This document shows positions 46,500 to 57,209 of a stretch of DNA of 64,000 nucleotides, in pieces. Origin of the DNA: Lentinula raphanica. Lineage: Eukaryota > Basidiomycota > Agaricomycetes > Agaricales > Omphalotaceae. The notes under the pieces are model-generated. The model ran no database searches. It saw nothing but the letters and a program-made list of their open reading frames with translations, and was not told where the DNA came from. The DNA lies in NCBI GenBank assembly GCA_027919835.1, contig JANVFP010000021.1:496001-560000 (forward strand), in the 5' to 3' direction. Position 1 is the first letter of the stretch, and every line of letters starts with the position of its first letter. The position numbers and the translations under genes are program-made.

Positions 46500-47540
46500 C
46501 CTTTGGAAAGTGGCGCGGAATGGATGTATTACTATAAGTATGACCTCAAATTCACGCAGTCCGCATTGCCTATATTCCTACTAACATGTCTGAAATCAAC
46601 ATCTAAGATATGCGCGACCCAAACACTGCTGCAACCCCTCCGGACGTGGCCCACCAGACAGGACCGCCCAGTGATACAACCAGTGATGTCTGTAACAATA
46701 GGACGCGGAGCTTTCTGAACGTCTGTCAAAGCTCATCGCTAACTCGCGAGTGGTGCCGCTCTGCAAGATGATTCGTAAGGTAAGGAGGTCATATTCTCTT
46801 CACACAATCTGTAGACTGTCAGCACTCATGAGTTGATCAGCACATCGAGAATATGAAGGCAAGAAAGGAAGAGGACCGCCATGAAGGAGAACTCGTCCAA
46901 CAAGTTAGACTCCTCCTCCAGCAGGCTGAAAAAAATCCTCAATGAAACAATGGGAATGATCAAAGGCGCTGATCCAGATAATTGACTGTCTGACAGAGCT
47001 AAACGCCATGCCCAAACCCATGACGCGACACCTAAGGAGCAGAGACTCGCCGAGGCACTCAAAGTGGTATCTTTCTTCAGATGGAACTGAGCAGTGGGCT
47101 GTAGCGCATCTAATATTCTCTAACAGCTGTGGGAAGAAGTCGGAGGTACGATCGAATGGGCTAGGGATAAATTAGACAGTTTACCCAAGGTGAAAAAAGA
47201 TCTCGGACCCTTACTTGATGCCCTTGGTCGTACGTTTCTTGTTTTGTTAACATGACGAAGGTAGTGATCATTCCATCGCAGAGCCTTTGATTTAAATTGT
47301 TGGAGGAGTCGGGCTTCTACTAGCTGGTGTCCTCAATTTCCTGGGCAACTGGCTCAGTGGTCTGGGGCTAGACAGTTTATTGAAAGGCATAGTTGCAGCC
47401 ACGGTAGTTCTCAGTATCCTTCCCTCGTCAGTGAAAGCTAACGTACATCTGTCGTAGGGTCTTCACAAAATATACAATGGCCTTAGGCTGGGTAAGTGGC
47501 CCGTTGAATACCAAATAGAGGTGGACAAACATATTTTCTG
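46500..47540 (+). pseudogene. Unidentified helical membrane-associated protein, degenerate
   Basis: Plus-strand segments in several frames look related to mushroom orphan proteins that combine a helical, charged part with glycine-rich hydrophobic ends: HIENMKARKEEDRHEGELVQ, KILNETMGMIKGADPD, LWEEVGGTIEWARDKLDSLP, KVKKDLGPLLDALG, IVGGVGLLLAGVLNFLGNWL and LHKIYNGLRLGKW. Frame changes near 46930 and a stop before IVGG (47290) break the reading. Introns are preserved. No function is known. Confidence 0.35.
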
Positions 47541-47689
47541 AGTATCTGTGGACCTTTGTATACATATATCTTCCTGTAGAAACACGCAAAATTCAATCAG
47601 ATATTCTGATAATGATAATCGTAGAGCTGAAGCGTGAAGAAGTCAATGATTCTATATGACTACGTCTAGAACGACGATACAGATTAGAT

Positions 47690-49735
47690 TCATTTTCGTC
47701 CAGCCCTCTTCTTCTCCTTAGCCTTTTCCCTTTCCGATGCCTTCTCTTCTGCCCGTTCACCTTCCAGCGAGCCAAACGCGCGCTTCATATGTTCGTTATA
47801 GCTTCTGACCTTCTCCTTCTGTTTAGCTCGTTCTACTCCTGCAAGAAACCTGGCATCCTTGCGAAGCTCCCTAATGGCACCTTTACGTTCCTTCTTGTAC
47901 CGGGGTCTTGGTGTTTGAGATACGATGAGGACGTATGGTCGAATTTGAGCACGTATGAAGGTATGGGTATAGCTTTGTGTGTTTACAGCAGCAAAGGACG
48001 AGCAAACTTGATCAGTCGCTCAATCATTTCACGAGCTGACGTAGCTCGAGACTGAAGGGTAGACATTCATTGATAAGAAGACACGGTCCACGAAGCATCA
48101 CACACCTGGACCTCGGAGTAAAATTCTGCAATTTGAGATTTTGCAGAATTTGGCATATCGGAAAAGCGTCTAGACCTTTGAGCAGATTCGCATAACGACC
48201 AAGTAAATCTAGCCAGAGCACCAAGAGGCTCAAACTCAAAGCAGGTTCATCGCCTACGCTGGTGAGAAGATTACCCAGTTTAGGTTGCTGAATCTTCAAC
48301 CCCTTGGTGGCTTTCGCATCGAGAGACAAGTATTGACAGTGCGTCGACCGAAATCAGGTGAAGGAAACGCTCCAGGAAGCTCCGCTACGCTTTGAAACTT
48401 ATTCGGAGCCAGGTGAAAAACATTATTGATCAGGAAGTTTACCGCCTCTGGGACGAATCGTTGAGATAGTTGTTCGTACTATATGAAAAGTGTACGGAGA
48501 AACAACCCGCTAGCGATATCGCTGAATGACCGTACATGGGCTAAGCCGAGATATGCGTCATTAAGATTCGTGTGGGGATCACGATTGCATCGTTTAGATC
48601 ACTGGTAGGCCAAAGTGAGCTGACGATCCGCAGAAGAGTCAGTTCGGCGGGACTAGGCCAGGGTTTGGCTTCGGGTGAAAGGGCACCTTGGGGAGAATTG
48701 AGGCCTCTGCATTTGAAGATCCAGAACGACCGGCTAAGTCAGACGGAGGAGGTTGAGAGTTATTCTCAAGTGGGTTGGAAGCGTAAAGAAGATTGCGTAT
48801 TGAATCAAAGGTTTGGTCAAGTTCGAGTCGAATATTTTCGCCTTCTTCCCGTTCCATTTGACGTTGTATCTAAGTTGTGTGTTGGAATTTTGTAATATAT
48901 CAATATAGAAAGAGAAGAGCTTGAACGATACATTTTGCACTTTACTTTTACCAAAGACTTCAGCCATAACCTCAGCTTTGGTTTTCTTTCAAGCTGGCTG
49001 CAAGTAGTTAACTCTCGGGTGTACATGGAAGCTCAAGGATTGGAGTACCTCTTTGCTGACAGTCTCTTCGTCATCGAATCCACCAGAATATGTATGTTTG
49101 ATGATATCTTCGTTGACTCGACCTATAGAGCAAGCGTTTGAGTGAAGTTCAATCACCGCTGAATGCACTGTTTACCGGCCTCCTCGTCATCATCATCGTT
49201 TTCGTTTGCGAAACCAATGTCATCGAAGGCATCAAGTTTGGACAAACTTTGGTGTGAGTTCGTCTTCATCGTCAAGGCTGAAAGCTACTCCTTTTGAAGC
49301 ACGTTGTCGTTCATTTGTAAACCGTTCCAGCATACGCTCCTCGAAGCCCATTGAGGAATTGTTTCACCAAAACGACGAGCGATGATGCCTCCTGCTCGGT
49401 GTCTCTCCTCGAACTCTTTCTTTTTCTTTCGCTAGAATACATATACTTCCATGAAAAGTTCTGATACATCTAATAATCTCAAGATGCACGTACTTGTTCG
49501 ATCACAGCAGTCTTACTTTGTGCGAGCTTCCCAGTGACACCCTTGAGCTTGCGCCCTCCCACGTCGTGCTTCAACTTGGTAACTTTCACATCGAAAGAAT
49601 TGAGCTTTCCTTGTATTTCCTCTAATTTGGGCCTGTCTTTTCTCGGGCAAAACGGGGCGTTTGCGCTTCTGCCCATTCTAATTCTATTTCCAGTAATACC
49701 GACTTTAACTGAGTAAGTTGAGAGTCTTTGGCCAT
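47690..49735 (-). pseudogene. NOP14 (small-subunit processome protein), broken
   Basis: NOP14 is a nucleolar protein essential for 18S rRNA processing. From ATG 49735 the reading is MAKDSQLTQLKS. After frame changes, LEEIQGKLNSFDVKVTKLKH, DVGGRKLKGVTGKLAQSK, EFEERHRAGGIIARRFGE, MGFEERMLERFTNERQRAS, KGVAFSLDDEDELT and QSLSKLDAFDDIGF follow. Later pieces are KTKAEVMAEVFGKSKVQ, IRLELDQTFDSIRNLLYAS, KATKGLKIQQPKLGNLLTSV, GDEPALSLSLLVLWLDLLGR and a C terminus RGAIRELRKDARFLAGVERA-like in position (here KGAIRELRKDARFL), ending at 47690. The 5' part alone uses three frames within about 150 bp, and the middle of the gene is strongly shortened. A dead copy of an essential gene implies a working copy elsewhere. 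Confidence 0.8.
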
Positions 49736-49921
49736 GAAAGTAAAGTGCGAAAGACGAAGTGAACGAAAATTTGAGATTTTCGGGCATTGCGGTCACGTGT
49801 GCTGTTTGACGCGCCGATTGCACACGCAAATTGAATTCTGAACCACAACATTGCAACTTCAAGGATAACAGTCCACGGTACTCTATCATCATGGGCGCAA
49901 TGCTAGAAACTTCATCTAGAA

Positions 49922-50270
49922 TATGGATCCGGAGGAGGATAGAGGCCGAAGGCAGTCGAGATATGCCTTCTTCATCTTCTGTTCCCAACTTCGATGACTG
50001 CAAAAATTTCATTTTCAAGCGACGGACCCCAAACCAGATCGCGATGACCACGAATCAGACGAAAAACCAAGCTTCGAGCGCATGGGCTCTCCTATTCGTT
50101 TAACTCCAGCGGCTTCCACTCATCATGCATCATTTATTCGTGCAACCTCTAGTACCTTCAGCACTACACGTTTTGCCAATTCGCTCGTCGCGATTCGGTC
50201 CCTACCTTCCCCGCAACCGCTGGACACAGTCTCCGTTTCCAGAAACTCCCGCGTATGTTTCCTTGTACAT
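49922..50270 (+). other. Possible 5' fragment of an unidentified gene divergent from NOP14
   Basis: From ATG 49922 a frame begins MDPEEDRGRRQSRY. After a change of frame, SDEKPSFERMGSPIRLTPAA and STTRFANSLVAIRSLPSPQP follow, stopping being protein-like near the RING gene. It may be a captured gene end truncated at the edge of the right host-gene block. No family is recognised. Confidence 0.25.
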
Positions 50271-50455
50271 AATGTCTGTAACTGTCTAGTCATGAATATT
50301 AACCCAAACCTTACTAGCGTTGTCATACCCCTCGTGCCGCTATCAAGGGTAACAACTAATGTTCATCGATGGCTCCGGCCTCGTGGTAATCATGCCTTCT
50401 GGTTGATCCTACATTGCGACTCTCACCTTTGGACAGTCATCATCTCGTACTTCTT

Positions 50456-51430
50456 ATGGCACCTGAACGCGCTCGTAAAACTTCCCGTCGTCCAACCAAC
50501 CAACAGGAAAATCCGCCTGGGCACAGTTATACCATGGCTTTACGTAGTGCGACGAGGAAATCCCAGGACGTCAATGCCACTAGTACTATCACTTCCAAAC
50601 CTACCACAGCGATCAGCACTCCTACTCCTGCCATTACTGCCACAGCGGCGGGAGAATCCAATTTGCCAGTGTTCAATAGTTCCGTCGACCTGTTCAGCTA
50701 TGATCTCCCGCTTGAAGCGCGCATGCTTTCGAATTTTGCGCCTCTGGGTGCTGTGGTTGCACCGGGGGGCTCCTCTTTATCCGAGCCTGACCCATCCATC
50801 GATGTGCCTGATCCTACATCCCACACGGACACCAATGCATATAGGCACGATTTTCCATCGAAGCCACTCATTCCAGTCGAGCTTCCCGCCACAGATCCTT
50901 ACATAAAGAGATTGGAAATGTTTTCTGCATCGAGCGCGCATCTCTTCGACAAACAGGAAGCTTCAATCAAGTCCACAAATGAGTACATTGAATTATTGAC
51001 ACAGCTAAGTATTGTGAGTCTTCACTGTCTGACTGATCTCAATCGATCTCTGCCGGCTAAATCATCATCTCTTAGGATTACAAGGAAATCCTAGACTCGA
51101 AGCAAGCCATAGAACGAATCGATCATAGTTGTTGGTCTTGCAAGGAACTTGCGTGGAATCCTCACGTGTACGCTTTTTATCTTGCTGTGTCTCCAAATTT
51201 TGATCTATCATAGTTTGCGATGTGGGCACGTCGTTTGCGCACGATGCATCACCGATGCTCGTCGTCTCGAGATCGAGACGGGAAAGACATGCCAATGCCC
51301 AACGTGCAGGGTTCCTGTTCGACATAAACCAATTCCATCTGTCGCCATCCAAACTACGATTGAAAGGATAGCCTTCGAGCTAGATGTTACGCCACCCGCT
51401 CACCAAACCCTCGAATGGCCTGATCTTTGA
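50456..51430 (+). CDS. RING-finger protein, copy 2, 288 aa
   Basis: Three exons join in phase: 50456-51013, 51076-51167 and 51214-51430. The start is MAPERARKTSRR. A Ser/Thr/Pro-rich region is followed by a helix (SSAHLFDKQEASIKSTNEYI) and a C-terminal RING with CWSC, HVLRCGHVVCARCI and CPTC, then a conserved end VPVRHKPIPSVAIQTTIERI. This end matches the paralog at 36712-37899 (CAKPVHSVTIEAG). The middle exon is 92 nt in both and both introns fall at the same codons, so the genes are duplicates. Probable E3 ubiquitin ligase; substrate unknown. It is the first intact gene after the block of broken host genes. Confidence 0.75.
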
Positions 51431-52738
51431 TTCCCGCATGGAGTTTCATTTCTCATTGCAGGTTATCTCAGAGCGGCGTTGTCTAACATATCTCTTCTTG
51501 TTCTTTCCAACTCACAACTGCCTCCTTGTTGTTTTCTCTTCGACTCTCACCCATGGTGACACTTCTATGTTGACTGTCATTGCTTCGCATTATCTACAAT
51601 CTCCTAATGGATCTTATTTTGCTTTTGACACTACCAGAAGTAAAGAATGTGAGAGTGAAAACGATGTTTAATCAACATTTTTTGCTAGCTGATAGAGTTG
51701 GTCGGTTAAAGGTGCGAGTTGTAACGACAACGAGCAACCCACGGAATAGACACAGAAGAGGCGTGAATATGCGAAACCGGAGGCAAGCCGAGAAGAATGC
51801 TATCCATGTTCGGAGATAGTTTGCTTCATTCCGAAATTCCTCTACAATGTGTTTTATCTTGGCTAGTGCCGATGTTCTACATACTTGGTCTCCTTGCTCT
51901 CAGCGGTGTTCGTCCCACGTCCTTTGATCCGGCGAAAGAAGCTGCTAGAGAATCCGCTCATTCAAGACTCTGGTCCAAAGGTGCTTAATAGTAACGCATT
52001 GCACTGTGAACTTCCTTGCTAACCATTGTCTCCTTCGATTTCTCTGCTGGTAAACAGTCTGTGGGCATTCGACAATCCAGCCACCGTGACCTATCTTGTA
52101 CCCCTGCTCGGCCTACAAAGGTATGATTCCTTCTTTGAGTAGATGGGAGACCCACTGGCGTGTACTGAGTAGGATAAGAAGGCAAAAGGAGTTGATAGTG
52201 CCGAGTGAATCGAGGGATGTTTGGAGGAGGATAGAAGGGAGATGTCATTGGAAGGTCTGTAATGATTCGACGTACTCGTGTTATCATATACTCATTGCGC
52301 GATTGGCGTATATGTAGGTGCTCTCTAGGAGCGACAAAGAAGTTAGACTGGTCAATTTGGTCGAAGTTGTTGTTGGCTGGAACCAGAAGATCTTGTGCTT
52401 TTAGGCTTTTACTAATGTCTCATGTCTATGCGAATCGCATTTTATTGCAGAGAACCTCAGACAACATCAAGGATGAGACTCATCAGTTCATACATTTTTG
52501 CCTCTTCCTACCAGGTTGGGCACGATTTGAATAAGAGCGTCCCTGATGATTCGCAGAACTAGAGATATCCGCGCTTCACATGAGACATTCAGGAATTCGT
52601 TCGTCGGAAACACAAATTCTTGAAGTTGCTATATGTATTTGACGATTAAGCTCAGAGCAGTAGCCTTCAATGGATATAGTATTCGTATATCATGTAGTAC
52701 TCGAACTATTATCCATTCCATGTATGATATGACATGAT
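51431..52738. other. No gene recognised
   Basis: Plus-strand open stretches at 51580-51988 and 52096-52534 have no recognisable domains and no convincing splicing. This is the 3' side of both the RING gene and the transposase gene. Confidence 0.35.
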
Positions 52739-55700
52739 CTAGAATTTATTCCTTGAGGTGAAGAATTTGGTCAATATCATGAAAGGTATCAACTTGAATG
52801 TACCTACTCGCGATAAGTTCACCGCAATCGATATCCCCCCTGTAAGGTCCCATCGTGCTACATGTCCAAGCACGCATGACCAGTCCACGATTGTGAGATC
52901 TCCTGAAAAGGACTTCGCAATCATTTTTGCTTCAAACCCGCCAGACCACCAACTCTTGAACGGGTCTTGCCAAAATCTTCCTTCTGGGCGATATTCTAGA
53001 TTCTGCCGGATTGCACACTGGATCGGACCATCTTCTCGTTGGAAAATGTATTTGATTTGTCCAACTTTCCATTCTGTCTCCTTGTCCAAGCAAAAACAAA
53101 CATAACTATTACCTGGCCCGGGTACTCCCATAACCGTGAAAGATTGAGACTGAGTCTCTATGCGTGTGTAGCATTTGACACGCCGATGATCATCTTTGTT
53201 GAGCTTCTGAGCAAGATCGCGAGGTATTTGTTTTGAAGTTGGTGTAAGCTTCGGTGAGCAATATTCGTTCTGAATAGAGAAGTGATAAGCTTTGTTCAAT
53301 ATATCGTGGCATTGCGTCAACAGCGGCGAACAATCCGAGCGCATGAGCCACCGATGAGCTCCGACTCCCTTCCCGTAAGAATGAAGAAGAGTGATCTCGA
53401 ATTGCCCTGATTCTGGAGTTAGCAAAAACCGCATAAAAGACTGAGTACCCACCTGGCTTATGGTTTGTCAAGGTTTTCTGGAAACTTCCAATGAGACGCT
53501 CTCCAGAGAAGCACCAGAAATTTCGCACAGCACTGAAAAGGCGCATGAAGTCGTAAACGTGAAACCCAACATGGTGTGATGGCACACCAAACCCCGGGAA
53601 GACCCTCTTTAAACCTTCGATATGAGCTTTGTAATGCTGAAGGAATGACTCTCTTCGTTGCAGGGGCATTGTTTGTTTTGCCATCAGAATTGACGCACAC
53701 GTCAAGTGCATGGCGGTGTTAAGGACGTCTTCCATTTCATTGTAGTTATCGGCGCGAAGAGGTGAATCTTTCGTCCACAAACTCAAGAGTGCAAGCGGGA
53801 GGTAAAGGCAGCTCAGCAAACGCCAGTTATCCGCCTTGAGTGTCCCTCCAGATTTCAGACAACAATCAAATGGAGGCTTTGAAATCCAAGAGGGAACGAC
53901 CACGTCACGGATGCACCTATGAACCTGGGTAAGTACATCACCGCTGCGAATCGCTGGCCAAGTCAGAGGTGCGACGGGCTTGTCAAGACGCTGAGAAACT
54001 CCTATCAGGATCAGATGGTAGTGGTTTAGTTCACGCACGCACCCAGTGAACGAGTTGCTCGATCAGCATTGCCTTTGTGGTACTTCCGGATGCAGGCTTG
54101 AGGGGAATCCGGTTGATGTCTAGGCATACATATTTAAGGGCATCTAGTGTTGAAGTTTCCAGGCTCTTCTCTAGTTTTTCCTGGTCATTCAGAGGTTGAC
54201 GTAGGTAACGATGAACATGGCCAACACGAACGGCAGACTGATAAGTCATCTCGCTAGCTAATTCCTTCATGGCGGCTTCACGGTCTTCAGCCGCAAGTTG
54301 GCTGTATTGAACATCTCCGCTGGATCCGAAAATCAAGGCAGGGGGTGCCCACGGGGCTATTGGATTGGAACGCTCTTTCATAGAAAAGTGCGGCCAGACA
54401 AACCTCCCGGTGTCATGGATGTCATTGGTGCGCTTGGGAGTCATTCAGATCAGAGTTTCAGACAGGATGCAGCTATTGACTCACCCAAGATAGGAGCGAT
54501 TCGGCCATTGCTTTCCTAGTCACTGATTTACTGGATATCTTCGTGTCTTGGCTATTATGTTGGCTGGGCCCGATCCAGAGGTCATTGCAGATATAGAACA
54601 GCGAGTGCCAACGAAGATCATTCAGCTGCTTGAGTAGCTTCGTGGTGTCCGAACTTCCTGAAGGTCGACGTTGAGAAAGAAGTTGATGTCCTTTGATAAC
54701 GTCTCCCAAAGCCCTGATATCGTTCTCCATAGTGGGTATCAGCCAATCATAGATGCGCGACATCCTCAATTGCTTTTCAGTAATTGTCAAATCATCCCAC
54801 TCCAGGTGAGTAAGAAATTCCTGGGCAGTGCGTGACTGGGTCATTTCCTTCAGACTGGGGCGCGGAGGAGGTGAAAACTCGTGATGGAAGGCAACGTCCG
54901 ACGTATGAGGTGGTGATATAGTAGGGCTGAGGGTGGTTAAGCCCAGTGCATTACGGATGAAGAGATGGATGATGCGATGGTAGAAGGCATGCATGGGGTC
55001 TGCAATGATCTGTAAGGAGAATTTGAAGTATGGTAAAATCTCCAGCGTGGTACATCTCGTGCCGTAGTAATGCTCAATGGTTTCTCGGTCTCTTGCTGTT
55101 TGAGCCGCTCTCCATTTCTGCATTCCTTCTCGTAAGAAGCCGTCATCGACGCAGATCCAATTCTCAAAGTCCGTTCGTAAGATGGCTTCCTGGTGGAAGT
55201 TGTTGCAGGTGAAACAATCATGATGTGAATTTACATCCAAGAGTCCAGCGTGTGGTCGTGCCGCCTTTAAGTCCGAGCAAGAACCCGCAAGCATGCAACG
55301 AAAAGTAGTTTGTTCTCCAGGAATACTCGGAGTGTTAGATGAAGGGCTTCCAAGACATCTAATGCCACGCGTGTAAGCTTTCTCTAGATCTGAAATCAAC
55401 GGCTCCAACAAATGAGCTAGTTGAGCGTCAGGCGATGATGGCTCTTTGGGACCCCGCCAAAACCCAGGGATATATACGTTGCTAATATTGTCACGGAGAT
55501 GGAAGGGTAGATTGAGACATTTCAGTGAAGCAATTCCAGTGGATCGGTGTTTTCCTCTTCCTGTTGTTCCTTCTGAGCTGAAGAAATCAACATGGAGCAG
55601 AAAGAAGAAACGACCTTCTTCGCCCCCATCTACGAACAGCTTCCCATCTGGACCGAGCAACATGTGATAGATGTCACCGTCCCAGGTGGACACCTTATCT

Positions 55701-57005
55701 GCTGGGGGAACAGATCTGTTGCAAACTTCGTCACAAAAGCGCTTGGCGTATTGTTGGACACCAGGTTGTGCGACAAACTGAGAAAACCACTGAGGGAATG
55801 GGTAATACTCGTACCCCTTTAGCGGTTTCCCCAGTTCGTTCAAGAGCGGCGTATCGCATAGAGAATCTGGCGGGGATCGGTTCGTGCAAGTGGCTGGATA
55901 AGTCGCAATTTCGGGTTTCGAAGAATATTGAGGCTCATAGAGAAAATTGCAAGTAGGGCAAACGGCATAGGTAGTGGTCTCGATCCCAAGATTGAATCGA
56001 TTTTCCACCGTTTCGACCTGAGAGGGAATAGCTTCAAGGGCACGCTCTTGTAGAAGAGTGGCTTGGCCACCGAGAGCAGCCACAGCCGAGCCATACAGGC
56101 GCATAACTTGTAACGTAGCATTAGCGCTGAGCTCACTTGCACCAGAAAAAATCCGTTGTGATAGCACGAGACTATAAGCCATCAGAGTCGGTACAAGGTA
56201 AGTTTTACTTGGGTCGACGAATGCCGATGCTATAGAACCTAGCATCATTATAACATATTCTACAATCAAGTCATTCTCGCTTACCGTTATCAATTTGGAT
56301 TGGAGAGTTATCGGGATAGAGAGAACGCCAATTCTTCAAACAAGATTCGACTTCTCGTACCATTGCCGCAGCATCCTCCAAGATCGCTGTTGCCTCTGAT
56401 CGAGTGATACGTTGCGCCTCTTCTTTGTCGGCCAAGAATCTTGCTTCAACTGAACACAACGTCGAGTGAATTTGAAGGCGAGTTTCTGAATGTGAGATGT
56501 TTTTGAGGAGCAGAATACACTCTTCGAGGTCTTTTTCAGCTGGCTAGCTCTGAAACACGCCTGAAGGCCCTCGCGTTTCATGAATTTAGGGACAATGATT
56601 CTACTGGAACCCTCTGTATTGACATAGTCAGACGATACATGATCAACCTAATGATTAATATGAGTGTTGTTTCATTTTCTCGGGAGGGTGGGCGATAACT
56701 ACCATATCATCAATGACTCCACGAGTGAACCGAGACCAATCTGTCCCTCCTGAAATCATAGCCGAAGTAAGGAGATCATCTCTGTCCACAAGCATGTTGT
56801 CTACATTGTGGTCAACAGATTTGGGCGAGGAAGGTAAACTGGACATAGCAGTGCGAGAGGAAACCGTAGCTAGATCAAGCTCGTCTCGTGAACAAGTTTC
56901 ATTTTCGACCACAGAGGTTTGAGTAGATGTTTCAAAGGACATGCATTGATACTCGTGCTGAAGGAGTTCCAAATGCGTTCTCTTGCGTTTTCCCTTGGAA
57001 TACAT
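52739..57005 (-). CDS. Tnp2/Plavaka-type transposase of the CACTA/CMC superfamily
   Basis: The enzyme cuts and reinserts the element by a DDE-type reaction at its terminal repeats. Exons are 57005-56703, one about 56570-56280, then 56238-54485, 54432-54043, 54001-53453 and 53406-52739; the joins after the second exon were checked and are in phase, while the 5' splicing is uncertain. The core shows FFLLHVDFFSSEGTTGRG, LKCLNLPFHLRDNISNVYIP, SDLKAARPHAGLLDVNSHHD, CFTC, IIADPMHAFYHRI, GTLKADNWRLLSCLYLPL and FSGERLIGSFQK. The Asp residues in HVDFF, SDLK and ADPMH are the likely metal ligands by analogy. The usual N-terminal Cys-rich segment of Plavaka proteins was not seen. No stop or frameshift occurs in more than 3 kb of coding sequence. 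Confidence 0.85.
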
Positions 57006-57209
57006 CGTTCGAGTTCAAGGTTCAAGCTAAGGTTCAAGCCTTAGCGCGCGCTACTCGCGCAGTTTTCTCATACTTATTCGCCGACCGGCAAAATTTCTAC
57101 GGACGTCCGGATGTCCATATTATCGAGAGGCGTCTAGCTGCAATTGTTTATGTAGATCCTGTTCAGCATCAATCATACGCATACGCCTTCAGATTCCCTT
57201 CCACATAAG

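Noticed and set aside
40736..49735. Repeat-induced point mutation as the cause of the dead host genes
   Set aside because: Most lesions are single-base indels and some stops are not explained by C-to-T changes; intact genes lie alongside. A count of transition bias would be needed to settle it.
50082..50906. Long plus-strand frame of 274 codons
   Set aside because: It is a shadow of the RING gene in another frame; the frame starting at 50456 continues through correctly spliced RING exons.
53190..54038. Treating the 3' open frames of the transposase as separate genes
   Set aside because: They join in phase to the main exon by short GT-AG introns and carry the C-terminal transposase motif KADNWRLLSCLYLP.
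52739..57005. Assigning the transposase to the KDZ superfamily because TET/JBP genes usually accompany KDZ elements
   Set aside because: The core motifs (HVDFF, NVYIPGFWRGPKEPS, SDLKAARPHAG, KADNWRLLSCLYLP) match the Tnp2/Plavaka type, and no KDZ signature was found in the window.
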